NCBI RefSeq assembly: GCF_029589435.1
Contig: NZ_JARRAG010000002.1
Location: forward strand, 186,001 to 250,000
DNA from: Paludisphaera mucosa
GTDB lineage: Bacteria; Planctomycetota; Planctomycetia; Isosphaerales; Isosphaeraceae
Reading direction: 5' to 3'
DNA: 64,000 nucleotides
Shown here: piece after piece, positions 35,716 through 44,117 of the stretch
Layout of the letters: each line of letters opens with the position of its first letter
How positions within the stretch are numbered: the first letter of the stretch is position 1
Notes under the pieces: generated by a model
What the model was told of the DNA's origin: nothing
The model's input: only the letters and a program-made list of their open reading frames with translations
The model's database searches: none
Position numbers and translations under genes: made by a program

Positions 35716-37185
35716 ATGGCTTTGTTGGTCTCCGATGCGAATGAAGCCGATTCGAAGCCGATCTCGCGGGGCCTCGCGAACGGCCCGAGTTGGAACACCG
35801 AGGGGCGGGCGGGTATCGTGGTCGGTGAGATTCCCCAACCCTCGGCGGCTCCGATCCTCGTGACGCATCAGCAAGACTCCGACCTGTTCGACGTGGCCGT
35901 CCTGGGGGCCGGCGCGGCCGGGCTGGTCGCGGCGGCGCGGGCGGCGGAGTGCGGGGCGAGGGTGGTCCTGCTGGAGAAGAACCGCAAGCCGGGCGTGAAG
36001 ATCCTGATGTCGGGCGGCACGCGGTGCAACGTCACCAACGCCCGGGGGCTGCGGCGGCTGGAGGCGGTCTCGGGGCCGGTCGACCCGGGCTTCGACCCGA
36101 AGCTGCTGCGCGGCGTCCGCGCGATTCAGGACGCCTTCGGGCCGGGCGGGCCGTTCCTGGGGCCGTCGCTCCGGAAGTTCGACGTCGACCAGAGCGTCCG
36201 GCTGTTCGAGGCCGAGGGCGTGGCCCTGAAGGTCGAGGCCAACGGCAAGCTCTTCCCCGTCTCCGACCGCGCCGTCGACGTCCTGGAGGCGCTCCTGAGA
36301 CGGTTGGGCCGATCGGGCGCCGAGGTGCGTTACCTGAGCCCGGCGCGGTCGGTCGAGCGCGTCGAGGACGGCTGGCGGATCGCGGCGGGCGATGGACATA
36401 TCCACGCGCGAGCGGTCGTCCTGGCGGTCGGCGGCCGGTCGTTCCCGGGGTGCGGGACGACGGGCGACGGCTACGCGATCGCGCGGGCGCTCGGGCATAC
36501 GATCGTCGACGTCCGGCCCGCGCTGGTCCCCTTGCGGGTGGTCCCCGAGTGGGTGCCGACGCTCCGGGGACTCAGCCTGCCCGACGTCGTCGTCTCGGTC
36601 CACGGCCCGTCCGGCCCGGCGCTGGCGCAGCGGCGTGAGGCGGTCCTGTTCACGCACACCGGCCTGAGCGGGCCGGCCATCCTGGACGTCAGCCGGGCCG
36701 AGGCCCGCCGCGAGGGCGAAGAGCGCCTGGAGCTGCGGATCGACCTCCGGCCCGACGAGTCGCGCGAGGACGTCGACCGGCGGATCCAGGAGGCGGCGCG
36801 GCGGGGCAAGGCCGGGATCGCCTCGATCCTGTCGGCCGACCTTCCGCACCGCCTGGCGGAGTGCGTCCTCGACCACTGCGGCGTCCCCCGCTCGCGGACC
36901 GGGCCCGACCTGTCGCGGCCCGAGCGGATCCGCCTGGTCGCGGCGCTCAAGGGGCTGGCCCTGCCGATCGCGGGGACGCTGGGCTTCGAGAAGGCCGAGG
37001 TCTCCAGCGGCGGCGTGGCTCTCGACGAGGTCGACCCGAAGACCCTGGAGAGTCGCCTGGCGCCCGGCTTCCACCTGGCCGGCGAGGTGCTCGACCTGGA
37101 CGGCCTGATCGGCGGGTACAACTTCCAGGCCGCCTGGAGCACCGGCTGGCTCGCCGGCGAGTCGGCGGCGCGGCCGCCGGGGTGA
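35716..37185 (+). CDS. FAD-dependent oxidoreductase, HI0933/BaiN family
   Basis: A flavoprotein of the HI0933/YhiN/BaiN group. The dinucleotide motif is FDVAVLGAGAAGLVAAARAA, followed by the family signature KILMSGGTRCNVTNA and, later, AVGGRSFPGCGTTGDGYAIA, LFTHTGLSGPAILD, and C-terminal GYNFQAAWSTGWLAGE. BaiN acts in bile-acid dehydroxylation in gut bacteria, but most family members have no known substrate. The first ATG (35716) is given, but residues 1-35 have weak codon bias and the family normally begins near the FAD motif, so GTG at 35818 or 35860 may be the true start. It ends 17 bases from the convergent mlaD. Confidence 0.9.
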   Translation: MALLVSDANEADSKPISRGLANGPSWNTEGRAGIVVGEIPQPSAAPILVTHQQDSDLFDVAVLGAGAAGLVAAARAAECGARVVLLEKNRKPGVKILMSGGTRCNVTNARGLRRLEAVSGPVDPGFDPKLLRGVRAIQDAFGPGGPFLGPSLRKFDVDQSVRLFEAEGVALKVEANGKLFPVSDRAVDVLEALLRRLGRSGAEVRYLSPARSVERVEDGWRIAAGDGHIHARAVVLAVGGRSFPGCGTTGDGYAIARALGHTIVDVRPALVPLRVVPEWVPTLRGLSLPDVVVSVHGPSGPALAQRREAVLFTHTGLSGPAILDVSRAEARREGEERLELRIDLRPDESREDVDRRIQEAARRGKAGIASILSADLPHRLAECVLDHCGVPRSRTGPDLSRPERIRLVAALKGLALPIAGTLGFEKAEVSSGGVALDEVDPKTLESRLAPGFHLAGEVLDLDGLIGGYNFQAAWSTGWLAGESAARPPG

Positions 37186-37202
37186 GCCGGGGCGGACGCG
37201 GC

Positions 37203-38315
37203 TCAGCGGCCGCCGCTGAGGGCGCCGCGCGAGATCGCGCCGGGGTCGCGTGAGACCTTCTCGGCGAAGTCGCGGAACGACGCCAGGGCCACCCGGAGCT
37301 GGACGAGCGCCTGATTGGCGGACACGGCCATGGCGTTGAAGTTGTCGTACAGCTCGGACTGGGTCAGCAGCCTCTGGATCGAGCCCGACGTGTTGAGCCC
37401 GCCGCGGCCGTTGCGGAGGGTGTTGGAGAGCAGCTCGACGTCCGAGGCGATCCGGTTCACCCGCCGCACGGTCTGGCCGAGGTCGGTCGCCGGCGTCTTG
37501 TCGACCGGCGCGCCCAGGTCCTTCATCAGCGGGGCGGCGTCGGCGAGCGCCACGTCCAGCCGCCCGGCGGCCGAGGAGAACTTGGCGATCCCGGTCTTGA
37601 GCGCGTCCTGGGTGGCGGGGTCGAGGGTGGAGTTGAGGCGGTCGGACGCCTTCTGGATGTTGGCGAGCGCCTCCTTCACGGCCGTCTGGTTCTCGTCGAC
37701 GAAGGTCCGGATGCCGGTCGAGGCGGACGAGAGGTCCTTGCCGGTGGTGTTCCAGGTGGCGAGGAATTCGTCGAGCTTGCCGGCGCTCGACGAGAGCTTG
37801 GACAGGCCGGCGGCGGCCTCCTGGATCGTCTTGAGGGTGTCGCCGGCGCTCTCGAAGACCTTGGTCGCGGCGGCCAGGGCCTTGGACGGGTCGGCGGCGA
37901 CCTCGCCCTCGATGATCGGCGCGGTGGCGGGGGTGGTCGAGGTCTCAAGCAGGCCCTCGCCCTCGCCGGGGAGCAGGTCGACGGTGACGTCGCCGATCAA
38001 CGACCGGGTGAGGCGGGGGATCGAGCCCTTACGGAGCTTGAACCGGCTTTCCAGGGCGATCGTCACGAGCACGCCGTCGGGCTGGTTGGGACGGTCGTCG
38101 AAGTCGATGCCGACGACCTCGCCCACGCGGATGCCGCTCTTGCGCACGGCCACGCCCTGGAGCACGCCCGGGGCCTCGGCGTAGTGGACCTTCAGGAACC
38201 CGCGCTCGCGGAGGATCTGGGGGGACTCGCCGAACCAGACCACCAGCATCGTTAGCACCAGGCCGGCGACGATGACGAACATGCCCAGCCGAAACTGCAT
38301 GACGCGTTCATTCAT
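37203..38315 (-). CDS. mlaD: MlaD/MCE-domain protein of lipid ABC transporter
   Basis: Periplasmic substrate-binding component of an MCE/Mla phospholipid transport system. The 370-residue protein has one N-terminal anchor (about residues 8-27, RLGMFVIVAGLVLTMLVVWF), an MCE domain (about 38-120, with APGVLQGVAVRKSGIRVGEV and LIGDVTVDLLPG), and a long alpha-helical region of Ala/Lys/Thr-rich heptad-like repeats to about residue 345 that could form a coiled coil or a tube. The ATG at 38315 has a GAGGG site and is preferred to the in-frame GTG at 38321. Third gene of the mlaE-mlaF-mlaD operon, 37 bases after mlaF. Confidence 0.93.
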   Translation of the reverse strand: MNERVMQFRLGMFVIVAGLVLTMLVVWFGESPQILRERGFLKVHYAEAPGVLQGVAVRKSGIRVGEVVGIDFDDRPNQPDGVLVTIALESRFKLRKGSIPRLTRSLIGDVTVDLLPGEGEGLLETSTTPATAPIIEGEVAADPSKALAAATKVFESAGDTLKTIQEAAAGLSKLSSSAGKLDEFLATWNTTGKDLSSASTGIRTFVDENQTAVKEALANIQKASDRLNSTLDPATQDALKTGIAKFSSAAGRLDVALADAAPLMKDLGAPVDKTPATDLGQTVRRVNRIASDVELLSNTLRNGRGGLNTSGSIQRLLTQSELYDNFNAMAVSANQALVQLRVALASFRDFAEKVSRDPGAISRGALSGGR

Positions 38316-38352
38316 GAGCACCCTCGACTTGCTACTTCAGGGGCCGCGTCGG

Positions 38353-39222
38353 TCACGGCCCCGCCGCGCGATTCTGGGCCGCCAGCTCGCGGAGCCGCTC
38401 GCCGGCCTCGCCCTTGACGAACTGGCGGACGCGGGGGTCGGCCGCCTCCTCCAGGCCGTCGGGCGGGCCGTCGTAGATCACCTGCGACTGGCCGCGGCCG
38501 GTCCGCGCCAGCGGGAAGAACATGACGACCCGGTCGGCCACCTTGGCCACCGTCCGCATCTCGTGGGTGACGACCACGCCCGACTTGTGGCCGCCCCGCT
38601 GGGTCTGGAGGATCAGCTCGTTGATGACGTCGGTCATGATCGGGTCGAGGCCCGTGGTCGGCTCGTCGTAGAGCATCACCTCGGGGTCGAGGGCCAGCGC
38701 CCGCGCCAGGCCCACGCGCTTGCGCTGGCCGCCGGAAAGCTCGGCCGGCTTCTTGCGCTCCAGGCCCATGGGGAGGCCGACGTCCTGGAGCCGCTCGGCG
38801 ACGATCGAGGCGACGTGCTCCTCGTCGCAGACCTTGTGCTCGCGGAGGCCGAACGCCACGTTGTCGTAGACGCTCAGGCTGTCGAACAGGGCCGCCATCT
38901 GGAAGAGGAAGCCGAACCGCAGCCGCAGCTTCACCATGGCCCGCGCGTTCATGCGGGTCACGTCCTCGCCGTCGAAGAGGATCCGGCCGCTGGTGGGGTG
39001 CAGCAGGCCGATGATCAGCTTCAGCAGCACCGTCTTGCCGCAGCCGCTCTCGCCGATGACGCAGACCGTCTCGCCCCGGCGGATCGTCAGGTTCAGGTTG
39101 CGCAGGACCTTCTGCTGGCGGAACTGGATGCAGACGTCCTGGAACTCGATCATCTCGCCGCCGGGGGCCGGCGTCGGGCCCTTCGACGGCGCGGGGGTCG
39201 GCTGGGGCGGGCCGGCGCTCAT
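38353..39222 (-). CDS. mlaF: MlaF, ABC transporter ATPase
   Basis: Cytoplasmic ATPase powering lipid movement between outer and inner membranes. The 289-residue protein has Walker A GESGCGKTVLLK, Q-loop FLFQMAALFDSLSVYDN typical of Mla-type ATPases, signature LSGGQRKRVGLARAL, Walker B VMLYDEPTTGLDP and the H-loop VVVTHEM. About 20 Pro/Gly-rich residues precede the ABC domain. Its ATG overlaps the mlaE stop as ATGA, so it is translationally coupled. Confidence 0.95.
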   Translation of the reverse strand: MSAGPPQPTPAPSKGPTPAPGGEMIEFQDVCIQFRQQKVLRNLNLTIRRGETVCVIGESGCGKTVLLKLIIGLLHPTSGRILFDGEDVTRMNARAMVKLRLRFGFLFQMAALFDSLSVYDNVAFGLREHKVCDEEHVASIVAERLQDVGLPMGLERKKPAELSGGQRKRVGLARALALDPEVMLYDEPTTGLDPIMTDVINELILQTQRGGHKSGVVVTHEMRTVAKVADRVVMFFPLARTGRGQSQVIYDGPPDGLEEAADPRVRQFVKGEAGERLRELAAQNRAAGP

Positions 39223-40076
39223 AAGAGCCCCGAGGCCTGGGGCCAGATCGAGCGGTAGGCGGTGTTCCAGAGCAGCCCGAGCACGAAGTCCAGGAACAGG
39301 ATCGCCATGAACGAGAAGACGAACGCCTCGGTCGCCGCCTTGCCCACGCCCTCGGCCCCCGCGGTCGAGTTGAACCCGCGATGGCAGCTGATCAGCGCGA
39401 TCGCCGACCCGAAGAAGAGGCTCTTGAGCACGCCGGCGAGGATGTCGAGCCCCTCGACGTAGTCGCGCGAGTGCTTCCAGTAGGCGAACGAGTCGACCCC
39501 CATCACCTGGGTGCAGACCGCCGCGCCGCCGATGACCCCCATGAAGTCGGCCATCAGGGTCAGGAGCGGGATCAGCAGCAGGCAGGCCAGGAACCGGGGG
39601 ACCGCCAGGTAATAGATGGGGTCGGTCCCCAGGGCCGACAGGGCGTCGATCTGCTCGGTGACCCGCATCGTCCCCAGCTCGGCCGCCATCGACGAGCCCA
39701 CCCGGCCGGCGAGCATCGTCGCCGCCAGCACCGGGCCCAGCTCCTTCACGAGCGAGATGTTGATCACCGAGCCCAGCCGCGTCGCCAGCCCCATCATCTG
39801 GAATTCGTGGTACGCCTGGACCGCCAGCACCATGCCGATGAACGTGCCGGTGATCGCCACGACCGAGACGCTCTGGACGCCGATCGCGTAGAAGATCGGC
39901 ACCAGGACCGACCAGCGCGGTCGGCGGCGGAAGATCCAGCCCAGCGTCCGGGCCGAGAAGAGGCCGACGTCGCCGATCTCGGCGACCCGTTCGAAGACGT
40001 GCCGCCCCAGGCGATGGACCGCGGTGTCCGGGCCCTCGACCGCGTCCTCTTCGAGATTCAGCGCCGCCACGGCCAT
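39219..40076 (-). CDS. mlaE: MlaE, ABC transporter permease
   Basis: Inner-membrane permease of the MCE/Mla system, 285 residues with five or six helices. Family marks are VPIFYAIGVQSVSVVAITGTF, the invariant FxGMVLAVQAYHEFQ block, VKELGPVLAATMLAGRVGSSMAAELGTM (cytoplasmic coupling region) and RFLACLLLIPLLTLMADFMG. An open frame runs about 190 residues further upstream but has no coding character; the ATG at 40076 has an AGGAG site, so I start there. Only mlaE, F and D are present; MlaA, B and C homologues are not visible. Confidence 0.95.
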   Translation of the reverse strand: MAVAALNLEEDAVEGPDTAVHRLGRHVFERVAEIGDVGLFSARTLGWIFRRRPRWSVLVPIFYAIGVQSVSVVAITGTFIGMVLAVQAYHEFQMMGLATRLGSVINISLVKELGPVLAATMLAGRVGSSMAAELGTMRVTEQIDALSALGTDPIYYLAVPRFLACLLLIPLLTLMADFMGVIGGAAVCTQVMGVDSFAYWKHSRDYVEGLDILAGVLKSLFFGSAIALISCHRGFNSTAGAEGVGKAATEAFVFSFMAILFLDFVLGLLWNTAYRSIWPQASGLL

Positions 40077-40315
40077 CCTTGCCACTCCTGTCGGGTCGAT
40101 CCCACGATCCCGCCGCGATCCGCCCCCGCGTCGGGCGCAGGCGCGACGCGTCGATCGCGGACGAGGTCCGGCGACGGCCCGGCCATTCTCGACATTCTTC
40201 GATCCCTTGGCAAGCCCGACCGAACTCGGCCGGGCCGGCGGCCGCTCGCAGCGGGCGTAGGCCGAACCCCGGGCCGCGACGAGCCCTCGACCGTCCGGGA
40301 GAGGGGCGCCCCGCC

Positions 40316-40591
40316 TCAGCGAAGGATGCGGACGTAGATGCAGCCGTCGTGGATGCAGATATCGGCCTCGACGCCGTCGAGGCCCGGCAGGGCGACCTCC
40401 ATGTAGTTGAACTCGGCGTCGTGATAGCGATGCACCGACTGCTTCAGGCGCCGCGAGCCCTTCCGGGCGTCGAGGCGGGCCAGGCCGCCCAGCAGGTCGT
40501 GGACCAGTTCGGCTACGGAGCGTCGCGGAGACGGCTCCATCGACGTCGGGCGGAGGGCGGGGAGGGAGGCGAAGGGAAGGGTCTCGGACAT
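40316..40591 (-). CDS. small protein of unknown function
   Basis: A 91-residue protein with good coding character. The first 45 residues are Ser/Pro/Arg-rich with a helix RSVAELVHDLLGGLARLDAR; the C-terminal half (FNYMEVALPGLDGVEADICI, then HDGCIYVRI) reads as three or four beta strands, like a small Hsp20- or BON-type sandwich, but I cannot assign it to a family. An AAGGA site lies nine bases before the ATG. It ends 239 bases upstream of mlaE on the same strand; that gap has no supported gene. Confidence 0.65.
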   Translation of the reverse strand: MSETLPFASLPALRPTSMEPSPRRSVAELVHDLLGGLARLDARKGSRRLKQSVHRYHDAEFNYMEVALPGLDGVEADICIHDGCIYVRILR

Positions 40592-41052
40592 GTTGGAATA
40601 TCCTTGAGAAACGGCGCCTCCCGCGGGCGGGGACTCGCAATGGCTGCACGGGGGATCGCGAATCCTCTCATCGAGCGGGCAAACTCTCTTGGTGCACCGT
40701 GACCGGCGGATCCCCTGCGATCCTGGGTGGTACGGCATTTCCGGCGGATTCAGAAGGCGATTCGGATCCAGGACCTGTTACAAGTCGATCGAGGCGGGAT
40801 GAGGCGACTGCTAGGCGACGAGACGGCGGCCATGCCGGGACGGGCACCACACTCGGCGGAAGTTCATACATCAAACCGAAACAATGTATGCTTGCTCGTG
40901 TGGGTCGAACTTTAATATAACGCCCTCACGCGTGGTGTACAGCTATTTTTTTCCGCGTTTTCGAGAGATGAATTCGTTAGGGGGGCGGGACCGTCGTAAC
41001 GCGTTGCGGGTCGGGGCTTAAGAAGCGGTCGCGACGAGCAGCGGCCTCGTGC
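40592..41052. other. intergenic region with an AT-rich patch
   Basis: No supported gene in these 461 bases. The stretch 40860-40985 is markedly AT-richer than its surroundings, and contains TAATATAA (TTATATTA on the minus strand) and CATACAT/ATGTATG (40865-40871 and 40884-40890), which pair around a 12-base gap. This is the likely promoter zone of the small gene at 40316-40591, but I cannot place a firm -35/-10 pair. Confidence 0.5.
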
Positions 41053-42201
41053 TCAGGCGACGGCAGGCCGAGGAACGCCGAGTTCGTCCAGCCGCCGGTC
41101 GAGCATGCGCTCCAGGGCCTCGGCGGTGCGGCGATAGGTCTGATGGTCGGAGCCGATCGGGTCGGGGACGTCGTCGCCCTCGGGGTCGAGGAGCGTCGCG
41201 AAGGTTTCGGCCTCCGGGGCGGCGTCGAGGAGGGTGTCCAGGTGGTCGAGGGTCATCGCGAAGACGCGGTCGGCCTGGCGGATCAGGTCGAGGCTGACGG
41301 CGCGGCTGCGGTGCTGGTCGAGCGAGCCCCCCATGGCGCGAAGGACCTCGACGGCGTGGGGGGCCGCCGGCGCGCCGTGAGAGGCCGCGACGCCCGCCGA
41401 GACGACGAGGTAGCCCCGCTCCTCCAGGTCGGCCACGGCGCAGTTCAGGCGGCGGGCGAGCAGGACCTTGCAGATGGCCTCGGCCATCGGGCTGCGACAG
41501 GTGTTGCCGGTGCAGATGAAGGCCAGGACGATCCCGGAGCGTCGGGAGAGCGTCGCGGCGTCGACGGCCCCCTCGCGGACGATCGACCAGCGGTCGTCCT
41601 GGACGCGGACGGCGGTCGCGACCCGGCCGAAGCGGGTCGGCCCGGAGTCGATGGCCATGTCGACGCCGGCCATGGCGCGCAGGGGGTCGGCGGTCGTCGC
41701 CGGCGAGCGGTCGGGGTTGCGGACCAGGCTGAGCACCAGCGGGGCCGGGCAGAACCGAAGGAGGTGCCGGATCAGCGGATCCTCGGGGCAGCGGAGGGCC
41801 ACGTCCCCTTCGGGCGAGATCATCGCCTTGACCGGTGCCGGGAGGCGGTCGAAAAGGCCGTCGCGGGAGGGGCGCGGGAAGATCAAGGCGACCGGGCCGG
41901 GCCAGCAGCGGCGGGCCAATCGGCCGCCGATCGCGGGGATCCCCGGGACCCAGTCGGCCGCCTCCGCGGGGCCCTTCACCAGGATGGTCAGGGGCCGGGG
42001 CGCGGCGTCGCCCCGGAGCCGACGGAGCTGGGCGACCCCCTCGGGATTCAGGGCGCTGGCGGCCAGGCAGTAGACCGTCTCGGTCGCCAGGCCGACGACG
42101 CCCCCCTGGGCCAGGCAGGCGACGGCCCGATGCACCACGTCGCGGGCGTCGTCGCACTGCGACAGGTCGATCCACTGGGGCGATGCGGGGCTGTCCGTCA
42201 T
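41053..42201 (-). CDS. fusion of threonylcarbamoyl-AMP synthase (TsaC/Sua5 type) and low-molecular-weight protein phosphatase with arginine-phosphatase signature
   Basis: A 382-residue two-domain protein. Residues 10-210 are a YrdC/Sua5 domain (AVACLAQGGVVGLATETVYC, PRPLTILVK, WPGPVALIF, ALRCPEDPL), which makes threonylcarbamoyl-AMP for tRNA t6A. Residues 225-375 are a low-molecular-weight phosphatase with the P-loop ICTGNTCRSPMAE (Cys230, Arg236) and the acid loop DVPDPIGSDHQTYRR. Thr234 occupies the position that in Bacillus YwlE selects phosphoarginine over phosphotyrosine (YwlE reads CTGNTCRS, from memory). In Bacillus, the homologues ywlC and ywlE are neighbours; here they are fused. The ribosome site is weak. 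It lies 64 bases after the DUF493 gene, probably in one transcript. Confidence 0.92.
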   Translation of the reverse strand: MTDSPASPQWIDLSQCDDARDVVHRAVACLAQGGVVGLATETVYCLAASALNPEGVAQLRRLRGDAAPRPLTILVKGPAEAADWVPGIPAIGGRLARRCWPGPVALIFPRPSRDGLFDRLPAPVKAMISPEGDVALRCPEDPLIRHLLRFCPAPLVLSLVRNPDRSPATTADPLRAMAGVDMAIDSGPTRFGRVATAVRVQDDRWSIVREGAVDAATLSRRSGIVLAFICTGNTCRSPMAEAICKVLLARRLNCAVADLEERGYLVVSAGVAASHGAPAAPHAVEVLRAMGGSLDQHRSRAVSLDLIRQADRVFAMTLDHLDTLLDAAPEAETFATLLDPEGDDVPDPIGSDHQTYRRTAEALERMLDRRLDELGVPRPAVA

Positions 42202-42265
42202 GGAGATTCGAAAAGTCCGGCGCTTCGGCGCGGAAAGGATCGCGGGGGGAGACGGTCGGATCGGA

Positions 42266-42562
42266 TCAGATCAGATAGGCCAGGCCGCCGACGTCCCGGA
42301 GCTGCTCGTAGATGGCGAGGACCTGCTCGGCGTTCTGGACGGTCAGCTCGAGCGTCACGGCGATGTGGCGGCCCCCCGGCGTGATCCGCACCGAGTAATC
42401 CAGGTCGGAGGGCGCGGCCAGGTGGGACGACACGGCCTGGACCACCCGCCCCTCGAAATCGTCCTCGGCCCGGCCGATCGCCTTGATGATGTAGCTGCCG
42501 GGGAACAGGTGCGTCGATTCGAGGAGTTCCAACGAAGGGCGATGAGCCGGTTCACTGTCCAT
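42266..42562 (-). CDS. DUF493 family protein
   Basis: A 98-residue DUF493/YbeD-like protein with the ferredoxin-like pattern: LELLESTHLFPGSYIIKAIG, FEGRVVQAVSSHL, YSVRITPGGRHIAVTLELTV, and AEQVLAIYEQLRDVGGLAYLI. The biochemical role of the family is not known; a small-molecule or protein-binding regulatory domain is supposed. The ATG at 42562 has a GGGAG site; the frame is open further but turns non-coding. In the minus-strand run with the 29-residue basic protein upstream (290 bases) and the TsaC-phosphatase fusion downstream. Confidence 0.87.
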   Translation of the reverse strand: MDSEPAHRPSLELLESTHLFPGSYIIKAIGRAEDDFEGRVVQAVSSHLAAPSDLDYSVRITPGGRHIAVTLELTVQNAEQVLAIYEQLRDVGGLAYLI

Positions 42563-42852
42563 GGCCTTGCTCCCAGGGAAGGCAAGAGCGAGCTGGCGAC
42601 GGGTCCGCATCGCGGGAGTCGCCTCAATCATACGGCCCGACCCGCCCCTCCGGAAACCCGACTCGGCGATTTTCGGCCCCTCGCCCGATCCGGCCGGCTT
42701 CGAAAACACGAACAGCCTCACGCCGAGGGATCCTCGGGGCGAGGCTGACCGCGAATGCTCTGCCTGGGCGGGGGGGAGTCAGTCCTGCGGCGGGCCGGCG
42801 GGGACGTGGCGTCGACCGGTCGGCTGCTGCGGCGGGGCCTGAGTCCGGCGGC

Positions 42853-42942
42853 TCATTTCTTGCGATGACGGATCTTGCTCCGCATCCGGCGCTTCTTGCG
42901 ACCGACCTTGCGGCGACCTTTGCCTCGACGACGACTGGCCAT
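42853..42942 (-). CDS. 29-residue basic AURKAIP1/COX24-domain protein (probable small ribosomal protein)
   Basis: A very short gene preceded by a strong AAGGAGAA site. The product starts MASRRRGKGRRKVGRKK and ends RMRSKIRHRKK, giving 29 residues, over half Arg or Lys. The pattern KKRR-MR-K-RHRKK is that of the AURKAIP1/COX24 family; mitochondrial members are ribosomal protein mS38 and the mycobacterial member is bS22, located on the small subunit (from memory). A ribosomal role is therefore likely but inferred. It lies between the dehydrogenase-like gene (84 bases upstream) and DUF493. Confidence 0.85.
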   Translation of the reverse strand: MASRRRGKGRRKVGRKKRRMRSKIRHRKK

Positions 42943-43025
42943 GCGTTCTCCTTGGGTTCCGGAATCGACACGGACGCGGGAGGGCGCCGCGGGGCGCGCT
43001 CCGATTCAAAACTCCATTTTATACC

Positions 43026-43958
43026 TCAGGAGGCGTCCGGGCTCAAGCGGTCCTCCCACGGGACGCGCGAGAGGTCGGCCAGCGCCAGCACCAAGGCCTG
43101 GGTCCCCTTGCGTCCCCGGCCCTGCGCCGCGACGGCCCGATAGAGCTGTTCGGCGAGCGCCAGGCCGGGCATGGCGAGGCCCATCCGCCGCGCCTCGGCC
43201 AGGGCGATCCCCATATCCTTGAGGAAGTGCTCGACGAAGAAGCCGGGCTCGAAATCGCCGGCGATCATGCGGGGGGCGAGGTTGCTCAGGCTCCACGAGC
43301 CGGCCGCGCCAGTGGCCACGCTGCGGAGGACCGTCTCCAGGTCCAGGCCGGCCTTGCGGGCGTAGAGCAGGGCCTCGCAGACGCCCACCATGTTGCCGGC
43401 GATCAGAATCTGGTTGACCATCTTGGCGTGCTGGCCCGAGCCCGGCCCGCCCTGGAAGACGATCGTCTTGCCCATGGCCTCGAACAGGGGCCGGAGGGCC
43501 TCGGCGACCGCGGCCTCGCCGCCGATCATGATCGACAGCCGGCCCTCGCGGGCGCCCACGTCGCCGCCGGAGACCGGCGCGTCGAGCGCGTGCACGCCCG
43601 CCGCGAGGGCCCGCTCGGCGATCTCGACGGCCAGGGCGGGCTCGCTGGTCGTCATGTCGACGAGGACCGAGCCGGCCGCCGCCGCGGACAGCACGCCGCG
43701 ATCCCCCAGGATCACCTCGCGGACGTCGCGGGGGTGGCCGACGATCGAGAAGACCACGTCCGAGGTCGCGGCGACCTCGGCCGGCGACGCCGCCGCCCTC
43801 GCCCCCTTCGCGACCAGGGGCTCGACCTTCGACGGCGTCCGGTTGAAGACGGTCGCCGCGTAGCCGGCGGCGAGCAGCCGGCCGCACATCGACGTCCCCA
43901 TCACTCCGGTCCCGATCCAGCCGATCCGCGTCTTCCCGGGTTCGATGCGCAGGTCCAT
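43026..43958 (-). CDS. 3-hydroxyisobutyrate dehydrogenase family NAD(P)-dependent oxidoreductase
   Basis: A 310-residue beta-hydroxyacid dehydrogenase. The Rossmann motif is [19 protein letters not shown] at about residues 11-29, the substrate-binding signature is [20 protein letters not shown], and the catalytic Lys lies in [17 protein letters not shown]. Members include 3-hydroxyisobutyrate, tartronate-semialdehyde and glyoxylate reductases; the exact substrate cannot be decided. Tartronate-semialdehyde reductase would feed the glycerate kinase at 31.6 kb, but the distance makes that only a thought. The frame extends far upstream, antisense to glyA; ATG 43958 with GAGGA is chosen. Divergent from glyA. 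Confidence 0.9.
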   Translation of the reverse strand: MDLRIEPGKTRIGWIGTGVMGTSMCGRLLAAGYAATVFNRTPSKVEPLVAKGARAAASPAEVAATSDVVFSIVGHPRDVREVILGDRGVLSAAAAGSVLVDMTTSEPALAVEIAERALAAGVHALDAPVSGGDVGAREGRLSIMIGGEAAVAEALRPLFEAMGKTIVFQGGPGSGQHAKMVNQILIAGNMVGVCEALLYARKAGLDLETVLRSVATGAAGSWSLSNLAPRMIAGDFEPGFFVEHFLKDMGIALAEARRMGLAMPGLALAEQLYRAVAAQGRGRKGTQALVLALADLSRVPWEDRLSPDAS

Positions 43959-44023
43959 GGGTCGGGTCCTCGCGGCCGCGGGGGCCTCGTGGTCTTGAGC
44001 CTTCGGAGAGCCCGGCGATACAA

Positions 44024-44051
44024 TTGAGCTTTCCGACGGGTCGATTATAAC
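44024..44051 (+). promoter_or_regulatory. candidate promoter of glyA
   Basis: TTGAGC at 44024-44029 and TATAAC at 44046-44051 are separated by 16 bases, in the AT-richest part of the 159-base gap between the divergent dehydrogenase gene and glyA. The expected transcript start would leave a leader of about 60 bases. I see no glycine-riboswitch core there. Confidence 0.45.
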
Positions 44052-44117
44052 CGGAAGGTCTCGACGCGACAGTCCGGGGCCGTCGGCCCATCCCTCGGCA
44101 CGAGTCCAAGGCACGAC

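Noticed and set aside
43959-44117. Glycine riboswitch before glyA
   Set aside because: The 159-base gap is too short for a tandem aptamer and lacks its conserved cores; only a promoter-like pair is seen.
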